This document shows, in pieces, positions 1 to 8,390 of a DNA stretch of 64,000 nt. Source of the DNA: DYFC01 sp041658585 (GTDB taxonomy: Bacteria > Nitrospirota > Thermodesulfovibrionia > Thermodesulfovibrionales > SM23-35); the NCBI GenBank assembly GCA_041658585.1, contig JBAZZX010000008.1, positions 1 through 64,000 of the forward strand, given 5' to 3'. Within the stretch, counting starts at the first letter, position 1. Each line of letters opens with the position of its first letter. The notes below the pieces were generated by a model. The model ran no database searches, was not told the origin of the DNA, and saw nothing but the letters and a program-made list of their open reading frames with translations. The translations under genes and the position numbers were made by a program.

Positions 1-15
1 TAACAAGGAGGGAAT

Positions 16-1215
16 ATGGCAAAGGCAAAATTTGAGAGGGTAAAGCCTCATGCGAACATAGGAACGATCGGGCATGTAGACCACGGCAAGACGACATTGA
101 CGTCGGCAATCACGAAGGTATTGGCGATAAGCGGTGGGGCGCAGTTCCGGTCATTTGACAGCATTGACAATGCGCCTGAAGAGAAGGCGAGGGGCATAAC
201 GATAGCGACGGCGCATGTAGAATATGAGACAGTCAAGAGGCATTATGCCCATGTAGACTGTCCCGGCCATGCGGATTACATAAAGAACATGATCACCGGA
301 GCGGCGCAGATGGATGGAGCTATCCTGGTGGTATCGGCTGCAGACGGACCGATGCCGCAGACGAGGGAGCACATTCTGCTGGCGAGGCAGGTAGGAGTGC
401 CATATATAGTAGTATTCATGAATAAAGTAGACATGGTGGATGATCCCGAGCTTTTGGATTTAGTAGAGCTTGAGATGAGGGATTTACTGTCGAAGTATCA
501 ATTTCCCGGCGACAAGATACCTATAATCCGGGGCAGCGCATTGAAGGCGATGAACAGCGCTTCTACGGAGGCTAACGCCGAGGACTACAAGTGCATAGTG
601 GAGCTTATGGAAGCGGTAGATTCGTATATTCCTACGCCTGATCGACCGATAGACAAGCCTTTTTTAATGCCGATAGAGGATGTATTTTCGATATCCGGAC
701 GCGGCACGGTCGTAACGGGCAGGATAGAGAGAGGGATAGTCAAGGTAGGGGAAGAGGTAGAGATAGTCGGATTGGGGGAGACGCGCAAGACGGTGGCTAC
801 GGGAGTAGAGATGTTCCGGAAGCTATTGGATGAAGGGCGTGCCGGAGACAATGTAGGCGTGCTTTTGCGCGGAATCGGTAAAGACGATGTAGAGCGCGGG
901 CAGGTATTGGCGAAGCCCGGCAGCATTACACCGCACACGAAGTTCAAGGCGGAGATATATGTATTGACGAAAGAGGAAGGCGGCAGGCACACGCCGTTTT
1001 TCAAGGGATACCGGCCGCAGTTTTATTTCAGGACTACGGACGTAACAGGAGTGGCGCAGTTGCCTGATGGAGTAGAGATGGTGATGCCCGGAGACAATGT
1101 AAGTTTGGTGGTAGAGCTGATAGGGCCGATAGCGATGGAGAAGGAACTGAGGTTTGCTATCCGCGAGGGCGGCAGGACGGTAGGCGCCGGTGTTGTTACC
1201 GAGGTAATACAATAA
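16..1215 (+). CDS. tuf: Elongation factor Tu
   Basis: This 399-residue protein is the GTPase that delivers aminoacyl-tRNA to the ribosome. The P-loop GHVDHGKT is at residues 19-26, DCPGH at 81-85 and NKVD at 136-139, followed by the two beta-barrel domains. Length is normal for the family. The start follows an AAGGAGG ribosome-binding site. It opens the tuf-rpmG-trnW-secE-nusG block. Codon choice is odd for a highly expressed gene: about two thirds of Val codons are GTA, and Ile is mostly ATA, unlike the rpl/rpo genes downstream. A second tuf copy, or gene conversion with one, is possible but cannot be seen here. Confidence 0.98.
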   Translation: MAKAKFERVKPHANIGTIGHVDHGKTTLTSAITKVLAISGGAQFRSFDSIDNAPEEKARGITIATAHVEYETVKRHYAHVDCPGHADYIKNMITGAAQMDGAILVVSAADGPMPQTREHILLARQVGVPYIVVFMNKVDMVDDPELLDLVELEMRDLLSKYQFPGDKIPIIRGSALKAMNSASTEANAEDYKCIVELMEAVDSYIPTPDRPIDKPFLMPIEDVFSISGRGTVVTGRIERGIVKVGEEVEIVGLGETRKTVATGVEMFRKLLDEGRAGDNVGVLLRGIGKDDVERGQVLAKPGSITPHTKFKAEIYVLTKEEGGRHTPFFKGYRPQFYFRTTDVTGVAQLPDGVEMVMPGDNVSLVVELIGPIAMEKELRFAIREGGRTVGAGVVTEVIQ

Positions 1216-1251
1216 TAAAGCTGAAATGCAAAATTAAGGAAGATATAAGAA

Positions 1252-1404
1252 ATGCGTGATATAATTCTTTTTCAGTGCACGGAATGTAAAAACAGAAACT
1301 ATTCGAGCATGAAGAACAAAAAGAATACGACGGAAAAGCTCCAGTTAAAAAAATACTGCAGACATTGCAGGAAACATACGGCGCATAAAGAAATTAAGTC
1401 GTAG
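1252..1404 (+). CDS. rpmG: 50S ribosomal protein L33
   Basis: This 50-residue protein of the large ribosomal subunit has the four-cysteine zinc-ribbon form of L33 (C9, C12, C36, C39). The basic Lys/Arg-rich middle and C-terminus are typical. It lies between tuf and tRNA-Trp, its usual place in many bacteria. Its stop codon TAG at 1402-1404 overlaps the first two bases of the mature tRNA-Trp, so processing of the shared transcript at the tRNA 5' end would cut at the end of this reading frame. Confidence 0.93.
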   Translation: MRDIILFQCTECKNRNYSSMKNKKNTTEKLQLKKYCRHCRKHTAHKEIKS

Positions 1405-1479
1405 GCCAGTAGCTCTAACGGCTAGAGCATCGGACTCCAAATCCGAGGGTTGGGGGTTCAAATCCCTCCTGGCCTGCCA
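1403..1479 (+). tRNA. trnW: tRNA-Trp (CCA anticodon)
   Basis: A full cloverleaf can be folded by eye. The acceptor stem AGGCCAG pairs with CTGGCCT, the D stem is GCTC/GAGC, and the anticodon stem TCGGA/TCCGA encloses CTCCAAA with anticodon CCA at 1437-1439. A normal T arm follows and the CCA tail is encoded. The position between rpmG and secE is the classical one. The 5' end overlaps the rpmG stop codon. Confidence 0.96.
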
Positions 1480-1528
1480 GCTATAAATTATATGAATCGT
1501 TTAGGTCGAAAAGGCAAGGGAAAGAATC

Positions 1529-1714
1529 ATGCTGGATAAATTAAAGGAATTTTTCAGGGAAGTCAGGGTAGAGATAAAAAAGGTTGTTTTTCCTACAAAG
1601 GATGAACTGATAGGTTCGACATGGGTTGTCATTATAACCGTATTAATTATTTCAATGTTCCTTGGAATTGTTGATCTCGGACTCTCAAAATTAGTCGGGA
1701 TGGCAATCAGATAA
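1529..1714 (+). CDS. secE: Preprotein translocase subunit SecE
   Basis: This 61-residue single-span SecE is the short bacterial form that clamps SecY in the inner-membrane translocon. It has an amphipathic N-terminal helix with the characteristic VEIKKVVFPTKDEL stretch, then one membrane segment over roughly residues 34-57. It sits directly upstream of nusG with a 3-nt gap, the standard arrangement. AAGGGAAAGAATC before the ATG gives a modest ribosome-binding site. Confidence 0.95.
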   Translation: MLDKLKEFFREVRVEIKKVVFPTKDELIGSTWVVIITVLIISMFLGIVDLGLSKLVGMAIR

Positions 1715-1717
1715 ATT

Positions 1718-2242
1718 ATGGAAAAAAACTGGTTTGTAGTGCATACATATTCGGGCTTTGAAGAGAAAGTGAAACTCACTATCGAGGAGAAGGTGGAGAA
1801 ACAGCATCTCGATGAGAGGATTTCGAGGATACTGATACCTACGGAAAGGGTAATAGAACTCAAGGGCGGCAAGAAAAAGGAAAGCGACAGGAAATTTTAT
1901 CCCGGCTATATCCTTGTTGAAATGGAATTGGATGACGAAACCTGGCACCTTGTCAGAAGCACTCCCCGCGTAACAGGTTTCGTGGGCGGGGCAAAACCGG
2001 TAGCCCTCTCCGAGGAAGAGGTTTCGGTAATCTTGCAGCAGGTAGAAAAGGGTCCCGTTCCACAGGTTAAAACCCAATTTCAAAAGAGTGAAGGCGTCAG
2101 GATTATTGACGGACCTTTCGCAAATTTTATCGGCAGCGTAGAAGAGGTGGATTTGGACCATGGCAGGCTGTGCGTTATGGTAAGTATATTCGGCAGACAG
2201 ACGCCGGTTGAATTGAGTTTTTTCCAGGTGGAGAAAGCATAA
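1718..2242 (+). CDS. nusG: Transcription antitermination factor NusG
   Basis: This 174-residue protein has the NusG N-terminal domain (begins MEKNWFVVHTYSGFE, with PGYILVEM near residues 62-70) and a C-terminal KOW domain starting near residue 125 (EGVRIIDGPFANF). It binds RNA polymerase to suppress pausing and links it to Rho or ribosomal protein S10. It is co-transcribed with secE and followed after 65 nt by rplK. Confidence 0.97.
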   Translation: MEKNWFVVHTYSGFEEKVKLTIEEKVEKQHLDERISRILIPTERVIELKGGKKKESDRKFYPGYILVEMELDDETWHLVRSTPRVTGFVGGAKPVALSEEEVSVILQQVEKGPVPQVKTQFQKSEGVRIIDGPFANFIGSVEEVDLDHGRLCVMVSIFGRQTPVELSFFQVEKA

Positions 2243-2278
2243 AAAATTGAAAATGCAAAATGAGAAATTATCAATTTT
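2243..2278 (+). repeat. A/T-rich short inverted repeat between nusG and rplK
   Basis: AAAATTGA at 2243-2250 pairs with TCAATTTT at 2271-2278 around an interior holding AAATGCAAAATGAGAAA. The sequence resembles the simple AATGCAAAATG-type spacer repeats that also appear, in coding form, inside phoR near 28920. It could form a weak hairpin in the operon mRNA. No function is evident. Confidence 0.4.
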
Positions 2279-2307
2279 AAATTTACTTTGTTTTTATAGG
2301 GGGTTTT

Positions 2308-2736
2308 ATGGCTAAGAAGGAAGTAGTTGCCCAGGTTAAACTTCAGATACCGGCAGGCAAAGCAAATCCGGCGCCGCCGGTGGGTCCCGCGCTCGGACCG
2401 CATGGAGTAAATATTATGGAATTCTGCAAGGCATTCAATGCCCAGACCCAGGCGCTGGGGGATACCATAATTCCGATTGTGTTATCGGTATATGCCGACA
2501 GGTCTTTCACTTTTATAACAAAGACGCCTCCTGCTTCGGATCTCCTGAAGAAGGCAGCCGGTATAATAAAGGGATCGGGCACACCCAATAAGGAAAAGGT
2601 CGGCAAGGTTACCGCTGCACAGATCAAAGAAATCGCCCAGAAAAAGCTTCCCGACCTTAACGCTTTTGCCGTGGAGAAGGCGGAACTGATTATCCGCGGC
2701 ACTGCAAGAAGTATGGGCATTGAAATAACAGATTAA
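2308..2736 (+). CDS. rplK: 50S ribosomal protein L11
   Basis: This 142-residue L11 has the N-terminal proline-rich signature (KLQIPAGKANPAPPVGPALG) and the C-terminal rRNA-binding domain. It forms the base of the GTPase-associated centre of the 50S subunit. Length matches the family. It has a GGGGG ribosome-binding site a few bases before ATG and is followed 18 nt later by rplA. Confidence 0.98.
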   Translation: MAKKEVVAQVKLQIPAGKANPAPPVGPALGPHGVNIMEFCKAFNAQTQALGDTIIPIVLSVYADRSFTFITKTPPASDLLKKAAGIIKGSGTPNKEKVGKVTAAQIKEIAQKKLPDLNAFAVEKAELIIRGTARSMGIEITD

Positions 2737-2754
2737 AAGGATAAAGAGGTAGAA

Positions 2755-3447
2755 ATGGGCAAGAAATTAACATCAGTCAAAGAAAAGATTGATACGACTC
2801 AACAATACGCTCTCGAAGATGCAGTAAAGATAGTAAAGGGCTCCCCTGTCGCCAAGTTCGATGAAACCATTGATCTGGCAGTCAATCTCGGTGTGGACCC
2901 GAGGAAATCCGATCAGATGGTGAGAGGAACGGTTGTTCTTCCCCACGGCATGGGCAAGAAGGTAAGGGTCCTTGTTTTTGCAAAGGGAGAAAAAGAGACG
3001 GAGGCCCGGGAAGCGGGGGCAGACTATGTCGGCGCGGAAGACCTTGTTGAAAAGATAAGCAAAGGATGGCTTGATTTTGATAAGTCTGTTGCAACTCCTG
3101 ATGTTATGGGCCTTGTGGGGAAACTCGGCAAGATACTCGGACCGAGAGGACTCATGCCCAACCCGAAAGTCGGCACGGTGACCTTTGAAGTTGCAAAGGC
3201 CGTCAAGGAAATAAAGGCGGGAAAGGTTGAATATAAAGCCGAAAAGGCAGGGATTATCCATGTGCCGATAGGAAAGATTTCATTCGACGAGGATAAGCTT
3301 TTAGATAACGCAAACACGGTAATAAAGTCAATTATAAAGGCGAAACCGGCAACAAGCAAAGGCAAGTATCTCAAAAAGTTGTCAATTTCGTCAACTATGG
3401 GACCGGGGATTGCTATTGATACGGCGTCTCTGGGGAAGGGGGTGTAA
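2755..3447 (+). CDS. rplA: 50S ribosomal protein L1
   Basis: This 230-residue L1 forms the mobile L1 stalk at the ribosomal E site, and in many bacteria acts as the translational repressor of the rplKA unit. The family signature around GKILGPRGLMPNPKVGTVT lies near residues 122-142. Length is normal. The stop codon TAA at 3445-3447 is one base from the inferred CTG start of rplJ. Confidence 0.98.
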   Translation: MGKKLTSVKEKIDTTQQYALEDAVKIVKGSPVAKFDETIDLAVNLGVDPRKSDQMVRGTVVLPHGMGKKVRVLVFAKGEKETEAREAGADYVGAEDLVEKISKGWLDFDKSVATPDVMGLVGKLGKILGPRGLMPNPKVGTVTFEVAKAVKEIKAGKVEYKAEKAGIIHVPIGKISFDEDKLLDNANTVIKSIIKAKPATSKGKYLKKLSISSTMGPGIAIDTASLGKGV

Positions 3448-3448
3448 G

Positions 3449-3973
3449 CTGAACAGGGCAGAAAAAGAACAGGTAATACAAAACCTGAAGGACGGTTTCA
3501 GTAAAGCAAAGGCTGTAGTCTTTACGGATTACAGAGGATTGACTGTTGCTCAGCTTTCAGAGTTAAGAAGCATTCTCAGAGAGGGCAAATTCGAGTATCG
3601 GGTGGTAAAAAACACCCTTGCAAAGATTGCCGCCGACGGCACGTCCGTATCAGCGGCAAAGGATGCTTTCAAGGGTCCTGTCGGAATAGCCATCAGCTAT
3701 GACGATCCTGTCTTGACCGTAAAAAAGATACTTGAATTCTCAAAAAAGAATGACAAACTCAAGGTGGGAGTCGGCCTTATCGAAGGCTCAGTCTGTGCAT
3801 CGGATGAGCTGAAGGCTGTAGCCGATCTGCCGCCCAAGATTGTCTTGCTTTCCATACTCGCGGGAGCGTTCCAGGCGCCTCTCAGCAAACTGGCCCGTTT
3901 GTTTAGCGCAACAGTCTGCAGTTCCGCCTATGCATTGGAAGCGTTGAAAAAGAAAAAATTCGGTGATCAATAA
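3449..3973 (+). CDS. rplJ: 50S ribosomal protein L10
   Basis: L10 anchors the L7/L12 stalk to 23S rRNA. The conserved N-terminus of the family (NRAEKEQVIQNLKDGF) begins immediately after a CTG codon at 3449-3451. That CTG sits about 5 nt after AAGGGGGTG, which resembles AAGGAGGTG. No ATG, GTG or TTG fits there. The only conventional alternative is TTG at 3410, which would add 13 residues unlike L10 (RRLWGRGCK) and lies inside rplA. I therefore take CTG as the start, giving 174 residues, the usual L10 length. The function is certain; the start codon is inference. Confidence 0.93.
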   Translation: MNRAEKEQVIQNLKDGFSKAKAVVFTDYRGLTVAQLSELRSILREGKFEYRVVKNTLAKIAADGTSVSAAKDAFKGPVGIAISYDDPVLTVKKILEFSKKNDKLKVGVGLIEGSVCASDELKAVADLPPKIVLLSILAGAFQAPLSKLARLFSATVCSSAYALEALKKKKFGDQ

Positions 3974-3983
3974 ATATTGTCAA

Positions 3984-4036
3984 TAGTCAACAGGCGCCGG
4001 TCGTTTATTAAGAAGCCGGCTGCGGGCTGTTGACTA
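3984..4036 (+). promoter_or_regulatory. Two-step stem-loop between rplJ and rplL
   Basis: TAGTCAACAG at 3984-3993 pairs perfectly with CTGTTGACTA at 4027-4036. Inside it GCCGG (3996-4000) pairs with CCGGC (4016-4020). There is no T tract, so it is not a plain intrinsic terminator. The position between rplJ and rplL suggests a processing site or an element adjusting the excess of L7/L12 over L10, as known for this gene pair elsewhere. The role here is inference. Confidence 0.55.
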
Positions 4037-4064
4037 AGGACCAAATAAAAGGAGGATTTTAGAA

Positions 4065-4445
4065 ATGGCAGTTACAAAAGATGAGGTTTTTGAGTTTATC
4101 GACAACATGACAATCCTTAACATGTCGAAATTCATAAAAGAGTTCGAGGACAGATACGGTGTTACGGCTGCCGCGCCTGTTGCCATTGCAGCTATGCCCG
4201 GCGCCGGAGTTGCCGCGCCTGAAGTTGAAGAGAAAACAAGTTTTGACGTCATTCTCTCTGCTGTCGGTGATAAAAAAATACAGGTTATCAAGGTGGTCAG
4301 AGAACTTACTTCACTCGGGCTTAAAGAGGCCAAAGATCTTGTTGACGGCGCTCCGAAACCGGTGAAGACCGGAATTTCAAAAGAAGAAGCCGATTCCATA
4401 AAGGCAAAACTTGAGGAGCAGGGAGCAGTAGTAGAAATCAAATAA
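4065..4445 (+). CDS. rplL: 50S ribosomal protein L7/L12
   Basis: This 126-residue stalk protein recruits translational GTPases. It shows the N-terminal dimerisation helices, an Ala/Gly/Pro-rich hinge around residues 36-52, and the globular C-terminal domain (EKTSFDVIL ... KVVRELTSLGLKEAKDLVD). It has a strong GGAGG ribosome-binding site, in line with the high expression it needs, and is followed 11 nt later by rpoB. Confidence 0.98.
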   Translation: MAVTKDEVFEFIDNMTILNMSKFIKEFEDRYGVTAAAPVAIAAMPGAGVAAPEVEEKTSFDVILSAVGDKKIQVIKVVRELTSLGLKEAKDLVDGAPKPVKTGISKEEADSIKAKLEEQGAVVEIK

Positions 4446-4456
4446 AAAGGAGATAT

Positions 4457-7400
4457 ATGTCAAGGGTTCTTAGAAAAAGACTGAGCTTTGGAAAAGTTCC
4501 CCATATCTTAGACATCCCGAACCTCATAGAAATACAGAAAAAATCATATGAAAAGTTTTTACAGAAAGATTTTGCGGCTGACAAGAGGGAGGAAACAGGA
4601 TTACAGGCAGCGTTCTTAAGTGTTTTCCCTATCATAGACTACAATGAGACAGCCTCTATAGAGTTTTTGGGATATGCTATTGGCGAGCCAAAATTCGGTA
4701 TACGGGACTGCCTGCAGAAAGGGCTTACATTTGCTGCACCGCTTAAAATAAAAGTAAAGCTGAATCTGTGGGAGTTCGAGCCGAAGGGGAATAAGAGCTT
4801 AAAAGAATCAAGAGAAGAGGATGTCTATATCGGCGAAATGCCTTTGATGACCGATACGGGCACCTTTGCCATAAACGGTACGGAACGCGTCGTGGTCAGC
4901 CAGTTGCATCGCTCGCCCGGCGTATTTTTCAGCCACGATAAAGGCAAGACGCATGTCAGCGGAAGGCTGCTGTACTCTGCCAGGGTCATACCTTCAAGGG
5001 GTTCATGGCTTGATTTTGAATTTGATACAAAAGACATCCTTTATGTAAGGATAGACAGGCGGAGAAAGCTTCCCGCGACTATCGTCATGAAGGCGCTCGG
5101 GTATTCAAATGAAGACCTGCTGAAGATATTTTACCCGATAGAAGTTATTACCATCAACGGGAACAAATTCATCCGTGCAGTCAGTGAAGTCCTCGTAGGA
5201 CTCAAGTCTGCCGTGAATATTCTTGATCCCGGCACAAAAGAGCTGATTGTAAAAGAAGGAAGCAAGATCACAAGAGGCGCAATCAGGAAGATGGAGACCG
5301 GCGGTATCAAGACGGTCCCGATATCAAGGGAAGAAATTATCGGCAGGATCACACTTAGAGATATTATTGACCCGTCTACGGGAGAAGTGCTGCTTGAAGG
5401 AAATGAAGCGATTACGGAAAATGTGCTGACCAAGATCCTTTCGCTGAGTATCGAAACGCTCAACCTGCTTTTCATTGATAATGTCCATTATCTCCCTTCG
5501 CTAAGGGATACTCTCCTGACGGACAAAGTGAGCAATCAGGAAGAGGCGCTTATTGAAATATACAAGAAATTGAGGCCCGGAGAGCCTCCTACATTGGCTG
5601 CCGCAAAGGACCTCTTCAACGGCTTGTTCTTTGATCCGAAACGTTATGATCTTTCTTCGGTCGGAAGGTTAAAACTGAATAAGAGACTCAATCTTGATAT
5701 TCTTTTAGAGAACAGGGTGCTCACGGATAAAGATATCGTTGAAATAGTCAGATACCTTTTCAATCTCCGTACGGGAAAAGGAGAAGTTGATGATATAGAC
5801 CATCTCGGCAACAGGAGGATCAGAAGGGTTGGGGAACTCCTCGAAAACCAGTTCAGGATAGGACTTGTCAGGATGGAGAGGACTATCAAGGAGAAAATGA
5901 CTCTGACCGAGCTTGAAACAGCCATGCCTCATGACCTGCTCAATGCCAAACCCGTCATGGCTGCGCTGAAAGAATTTTTCGGCTCAAGTCAACTCAGCCA
6001 GTTTATGGACCAGACAAATCCCCTGTCCGAAATCACGCATAAAAGAAGGCTTTCCGCATTAGGCCCGGGCGGTCTGACCCGTGAGAGGGCGGGCTTTGAA
6101 GTGAGGGACGTTCATCCTACCCACTACGGCAGGATTTGTCCTATTGAGACGCCGGAAGGTCCGAACATCGGACTAATCACATCTCTCGCTTCTTATGCGC
6201 GGGTCAATGATTTTGGTTTTATAGAAGTCCCTTACAGAAAAGTCGTCAATGGCAGGGTAACTAAAACTATCGAGTATCTCTCGGCCATAGACGGTGAAAA
6301 ATACATCATTGCCGAGGCAACGTCTCCCATGGATGTGAAAGGGAATTTAACGGGAGAAACAGTGTCAGCAAGGGTCGGCGGCGACTTCAGGATGGTTTCC
6401 CCTGATGAAGTCGAATATATGGATGTTTCACCCAAGCAGATTGTCGGCGTGTCCGCATCATTAATACCGTTTCTGGAAAATGACGACGCCAACAGGGCTT
6501 TGATGGGTTCAAATATGCAGAGACAGGCCGTGCCTTTGCTTCAGCCCGAGGCCCCCTTAGTGGGTACGGGAATGGAACATGTTGCAGCAAGAGATTCGGG
6601 CGCGCTCGTCCTGGTAAAACGGGGGGGAGTTGTCGAAAGCGTTGACGCCTCGAGAATTGTCGTAAGGACCTCGGAAAACGGGGGCGGGGTTGATATCTAT
6701 AACCTGATAAAATTCCAGAGATCGAATCAGGCCACCTGTCTCAACCAGAAAGCCGTGGCAAATGTCGGAGATCCCGTAGTCAGGGGCGACATTCTTGGAG
6801 ACGGACCCTGCACCGAAGCCGGAGAGCTTGCTCTCGGCAAAAATGTGCTTGTCGCCTTTATGCCATGGGGCGGCTATAATTTTGAAGATGCAATACTTGT
6901 CAGTGAGAGGCTCGTCAAAGAAGATGTTTTTACCTCCGTGCATATTGAAGAGTTCAGTCTTGAGGCAAGGGAAACAAAGCTTGGCCCCGAGGAGATTACC
7001 CGTGACATCCCGAATGTCGGTGAAGAAGCATTAAAAGACATCGATGAGAGCGGCATTATCAGAACAGGCGCGGAAGTAAAGCCCGGCGACATCCTTGTCG
7101 GCAAGGTGACTCCCAAGGGAGAAACGCAGTTGACTCCTGAAGAGAAGCTTTTGCGGGCAATATTCGGTGAAAAAGCTGAAGAAGTTAAGGAGAGCTGTTT
7201 GTATGTTCCGCCGGGGATTGAAGGCACGGTAGTTGATGTAAGGATATTTTCCCGGAAAGGGACCGCAAAAGACGAGCGGGCTAAAAGTATAGAAGAAGAA
7301 GACATCCGGAGACTGCAACGCGACCTGGAGGAAGAGACAAGGATTTCCAGGGAAGAAAAGTACAGAAAATTAAGAGGTATCCTTGCAGGCCATCCGGTTT

Positions 7401-8389
7401 TAGAGGATTTGAAAGATTATAAAACAAGAGAAGTTATTTGCCATAAAGGCAAAAAACTGACGGAAAAGCATATTGAAAGGGTTAAAGACGAACATCTTAT
7501 GCGCATTAAGCTCGAAGACGGCAGTGTGCGTGAAAAGCTGGAAGCCATAACCCATGACGCTAATCAGTATGTCCGCTATCTTGAATCGAGATACGACGAA
7601 TTAATTGAAAGAGTAAAAAAAGGCGACGAACTGCCGCCGGGAGTAAACAAGGTTGTAAAGACATATATTGCAATGAAGCGGAAAATGCAGATTGGCGACA
7701 AGATGGCGGGCCGTCATGGAAACAAAGGTGTTGTAGCAATGGTCATGCCTGAAGAAGATATGCCTTATCTGCCTGATGGAACAGCTGTTGACATTGTCCT
7801 GAATCCGCTTGGGGTTCCCTCAAGAATGAATGTGGGGCAGGTTCTGGAGACCCATTTGGGATGGGCAGCCAAGGAATTGGGCATCCTGGTTGCAACGCCT
7901 GTCTTTGAAGGCGCAAAAGAGATAGAGATAAAGGACCTCCTGAAAAAAGCGAAACTGCCCTCAACCGGTCAGATTACGTTGTTTGACGGAAAATCAGGAG
8001 AACCTTTTGATAAACCCGTTACCGTCGGATACATGTACATGCTGAAGCTTCATCATCTTGTTGATGATAAGATCCATGCCCGCTCTATCGGGCCTTATTC
8101 GCTCGTTACCCAGCAGCCCCTCGGCGGCAAAGCGCAGTTCGGAGGGCAGAGGCTTGGAGAAATGGAAGTATGGGCGCTGGAAGCATATGGAGCGTCCTAT
8201 ACCCTCCAGGAATTCCTGACCGTGAAAAGTGACGATGTTACAGGGAGGGCGCGTATGTATGAGGCCATTGTGAAAGGTGACGCAACCCTTGAACCGGGAG
8301 TGCCGGAATCTTTCCATGTATTAATAAAAGAGCTCCAGAGTTTAGGACTCGACGTAGAGCTTCTGGAGAAAAAGAGCAAGGGGGAGTAG
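4457..8389 (+). CDS. rpoB: DNA-directed RNA polymerase subunit beta
   Basis: This 1310-residue catalytic subunit forms one pincer of RNA polymerase. The rifampicin-pocket region is recognisable near residues 505-560 (GSSQLSQFMDQTNPLSEITHK, then RRLSALGPGGL). The C-terminal region has GDKMAGRHGNKGV and the final RMYEAIVKG clamp segment. Length and order of conserved blocks are normal. It is translated from ATG after AAAAGGAG and is followed one base later by rpoC. Confidence 0.99.
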   Translation: MSRVLRKRLSFGKVPHILDIPNLIEIQKKSYEKFLQKDFAADKREETGLQAAFLSVFPIIDYNETASIEFLGYAIGEPKFGIRDCLQKGLTFAAPLKIKVKLNLWEFEPKGNKSLKESREEDVYIGEMPLMTDTGTFAINGTERVVVSQLHRSPGVFFSHDKGKTHVSGRLLYSARVIPSRGSWLDFEFDTKDILYVRIDRRRKLPATIVMKALGYSNEDLLKIFYPIEVITINGNKFIRAVSEVLVGLKSAVNILDPGTKELIVKEGSKITRGAIRKMETGGIKTVPISREEIIGRITLRDIIDPSTGEVLLEGNEAITENVLTKILSLSIETLNLLFIDNVHYLPSLRDTLLTDKVSNQEEALIEIYKKLRPGEPPTLAAAKDLFNGLFFDPKRYDLSSVGRLKLNKRLNLDILLENRVLTDKDIVEIVRYLFNLRTGKGEVDDIDHLGNRRIRRVGELLENQFRIGLVRMERTIKEKMTLTELETAMPHDLLNAKPVMAALKEFFGSSQLSQFMDQTNPLSEITHKRRLSALGPGGLTRERAGFEVRDVHPTHYGRICPIETPEGPNIGLITSLASYARVNDFGFIEVPYRKVVNGRVTKTIEYLSAIDGEKYIIAEATSPMDVKGNLTGETVSARVGGDFRMVSPDEVEYMDVSPKQIVGVSASLIPFLENDDANRALMGSNMQRQAVPLLQPEAPLVGTGMEHVAARDSGALVLVKRGGVVESVDASRIVVRTSENGGGVDIYNLIKFQRSNQATCLNQKAVANVGDPVVRGDILGDGPCTEAGELALGKNVLVAFMPWGGYNFEDAILVSERLVKEDVFTSVHIEEFSLEARETKLGPEEITRDIPNVGEEALKDIDESGIIRTGAEVKPGDILVGKVTPKGETQLTPEEKLLRAIFGEKAEEVKESCLYVPPGIEGTVVDVRIFSRKGTAKDERAKSIEEEDIRRLQRDLEEETRISREEKYRKLRGILAGHPVLEDLKDYKTREVICHKGKKLTEKHIERVKDEHLMRIKLEDGSVREKLEAITHDANQYVRYLESRYDELIERVKKGDELPPGVNKVVKTYIAMKRKMQIGDKMAGRHGNKGVVAMVMPEEDMPYLPDGTAVDIVLNPLGVPSRMNVGQVLETHLGWAAKELGILVATPVFEGAKEIEIKDLLKKAKLPSTGQITLFDGKSGEPFDKPVTVGYMYMLKLHHLVDDKIHARSIGPYSLVTQQPLGGKAQFGGQRLGEMEVWALEAYGASYTLQEFLTVKSDDVTGRARMYEAIVKGDATLEPGVPESFHVLIKELQSLGLDVELLEKKSKGE

Positions 8390-8390
8390 T

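Noticed and set aside
585..1212. Long minus-strand open frames inside tuf
   Set aside because: They mirror the coding bias of tuf, have no ribosome-binding sites and no recognisable family.
3410..3448. TTG at 3410 as the rplJ start
   Set aside because: It adds 13 non-conserved residues overlapping rplA, and no ribosome-binding site precedes it.
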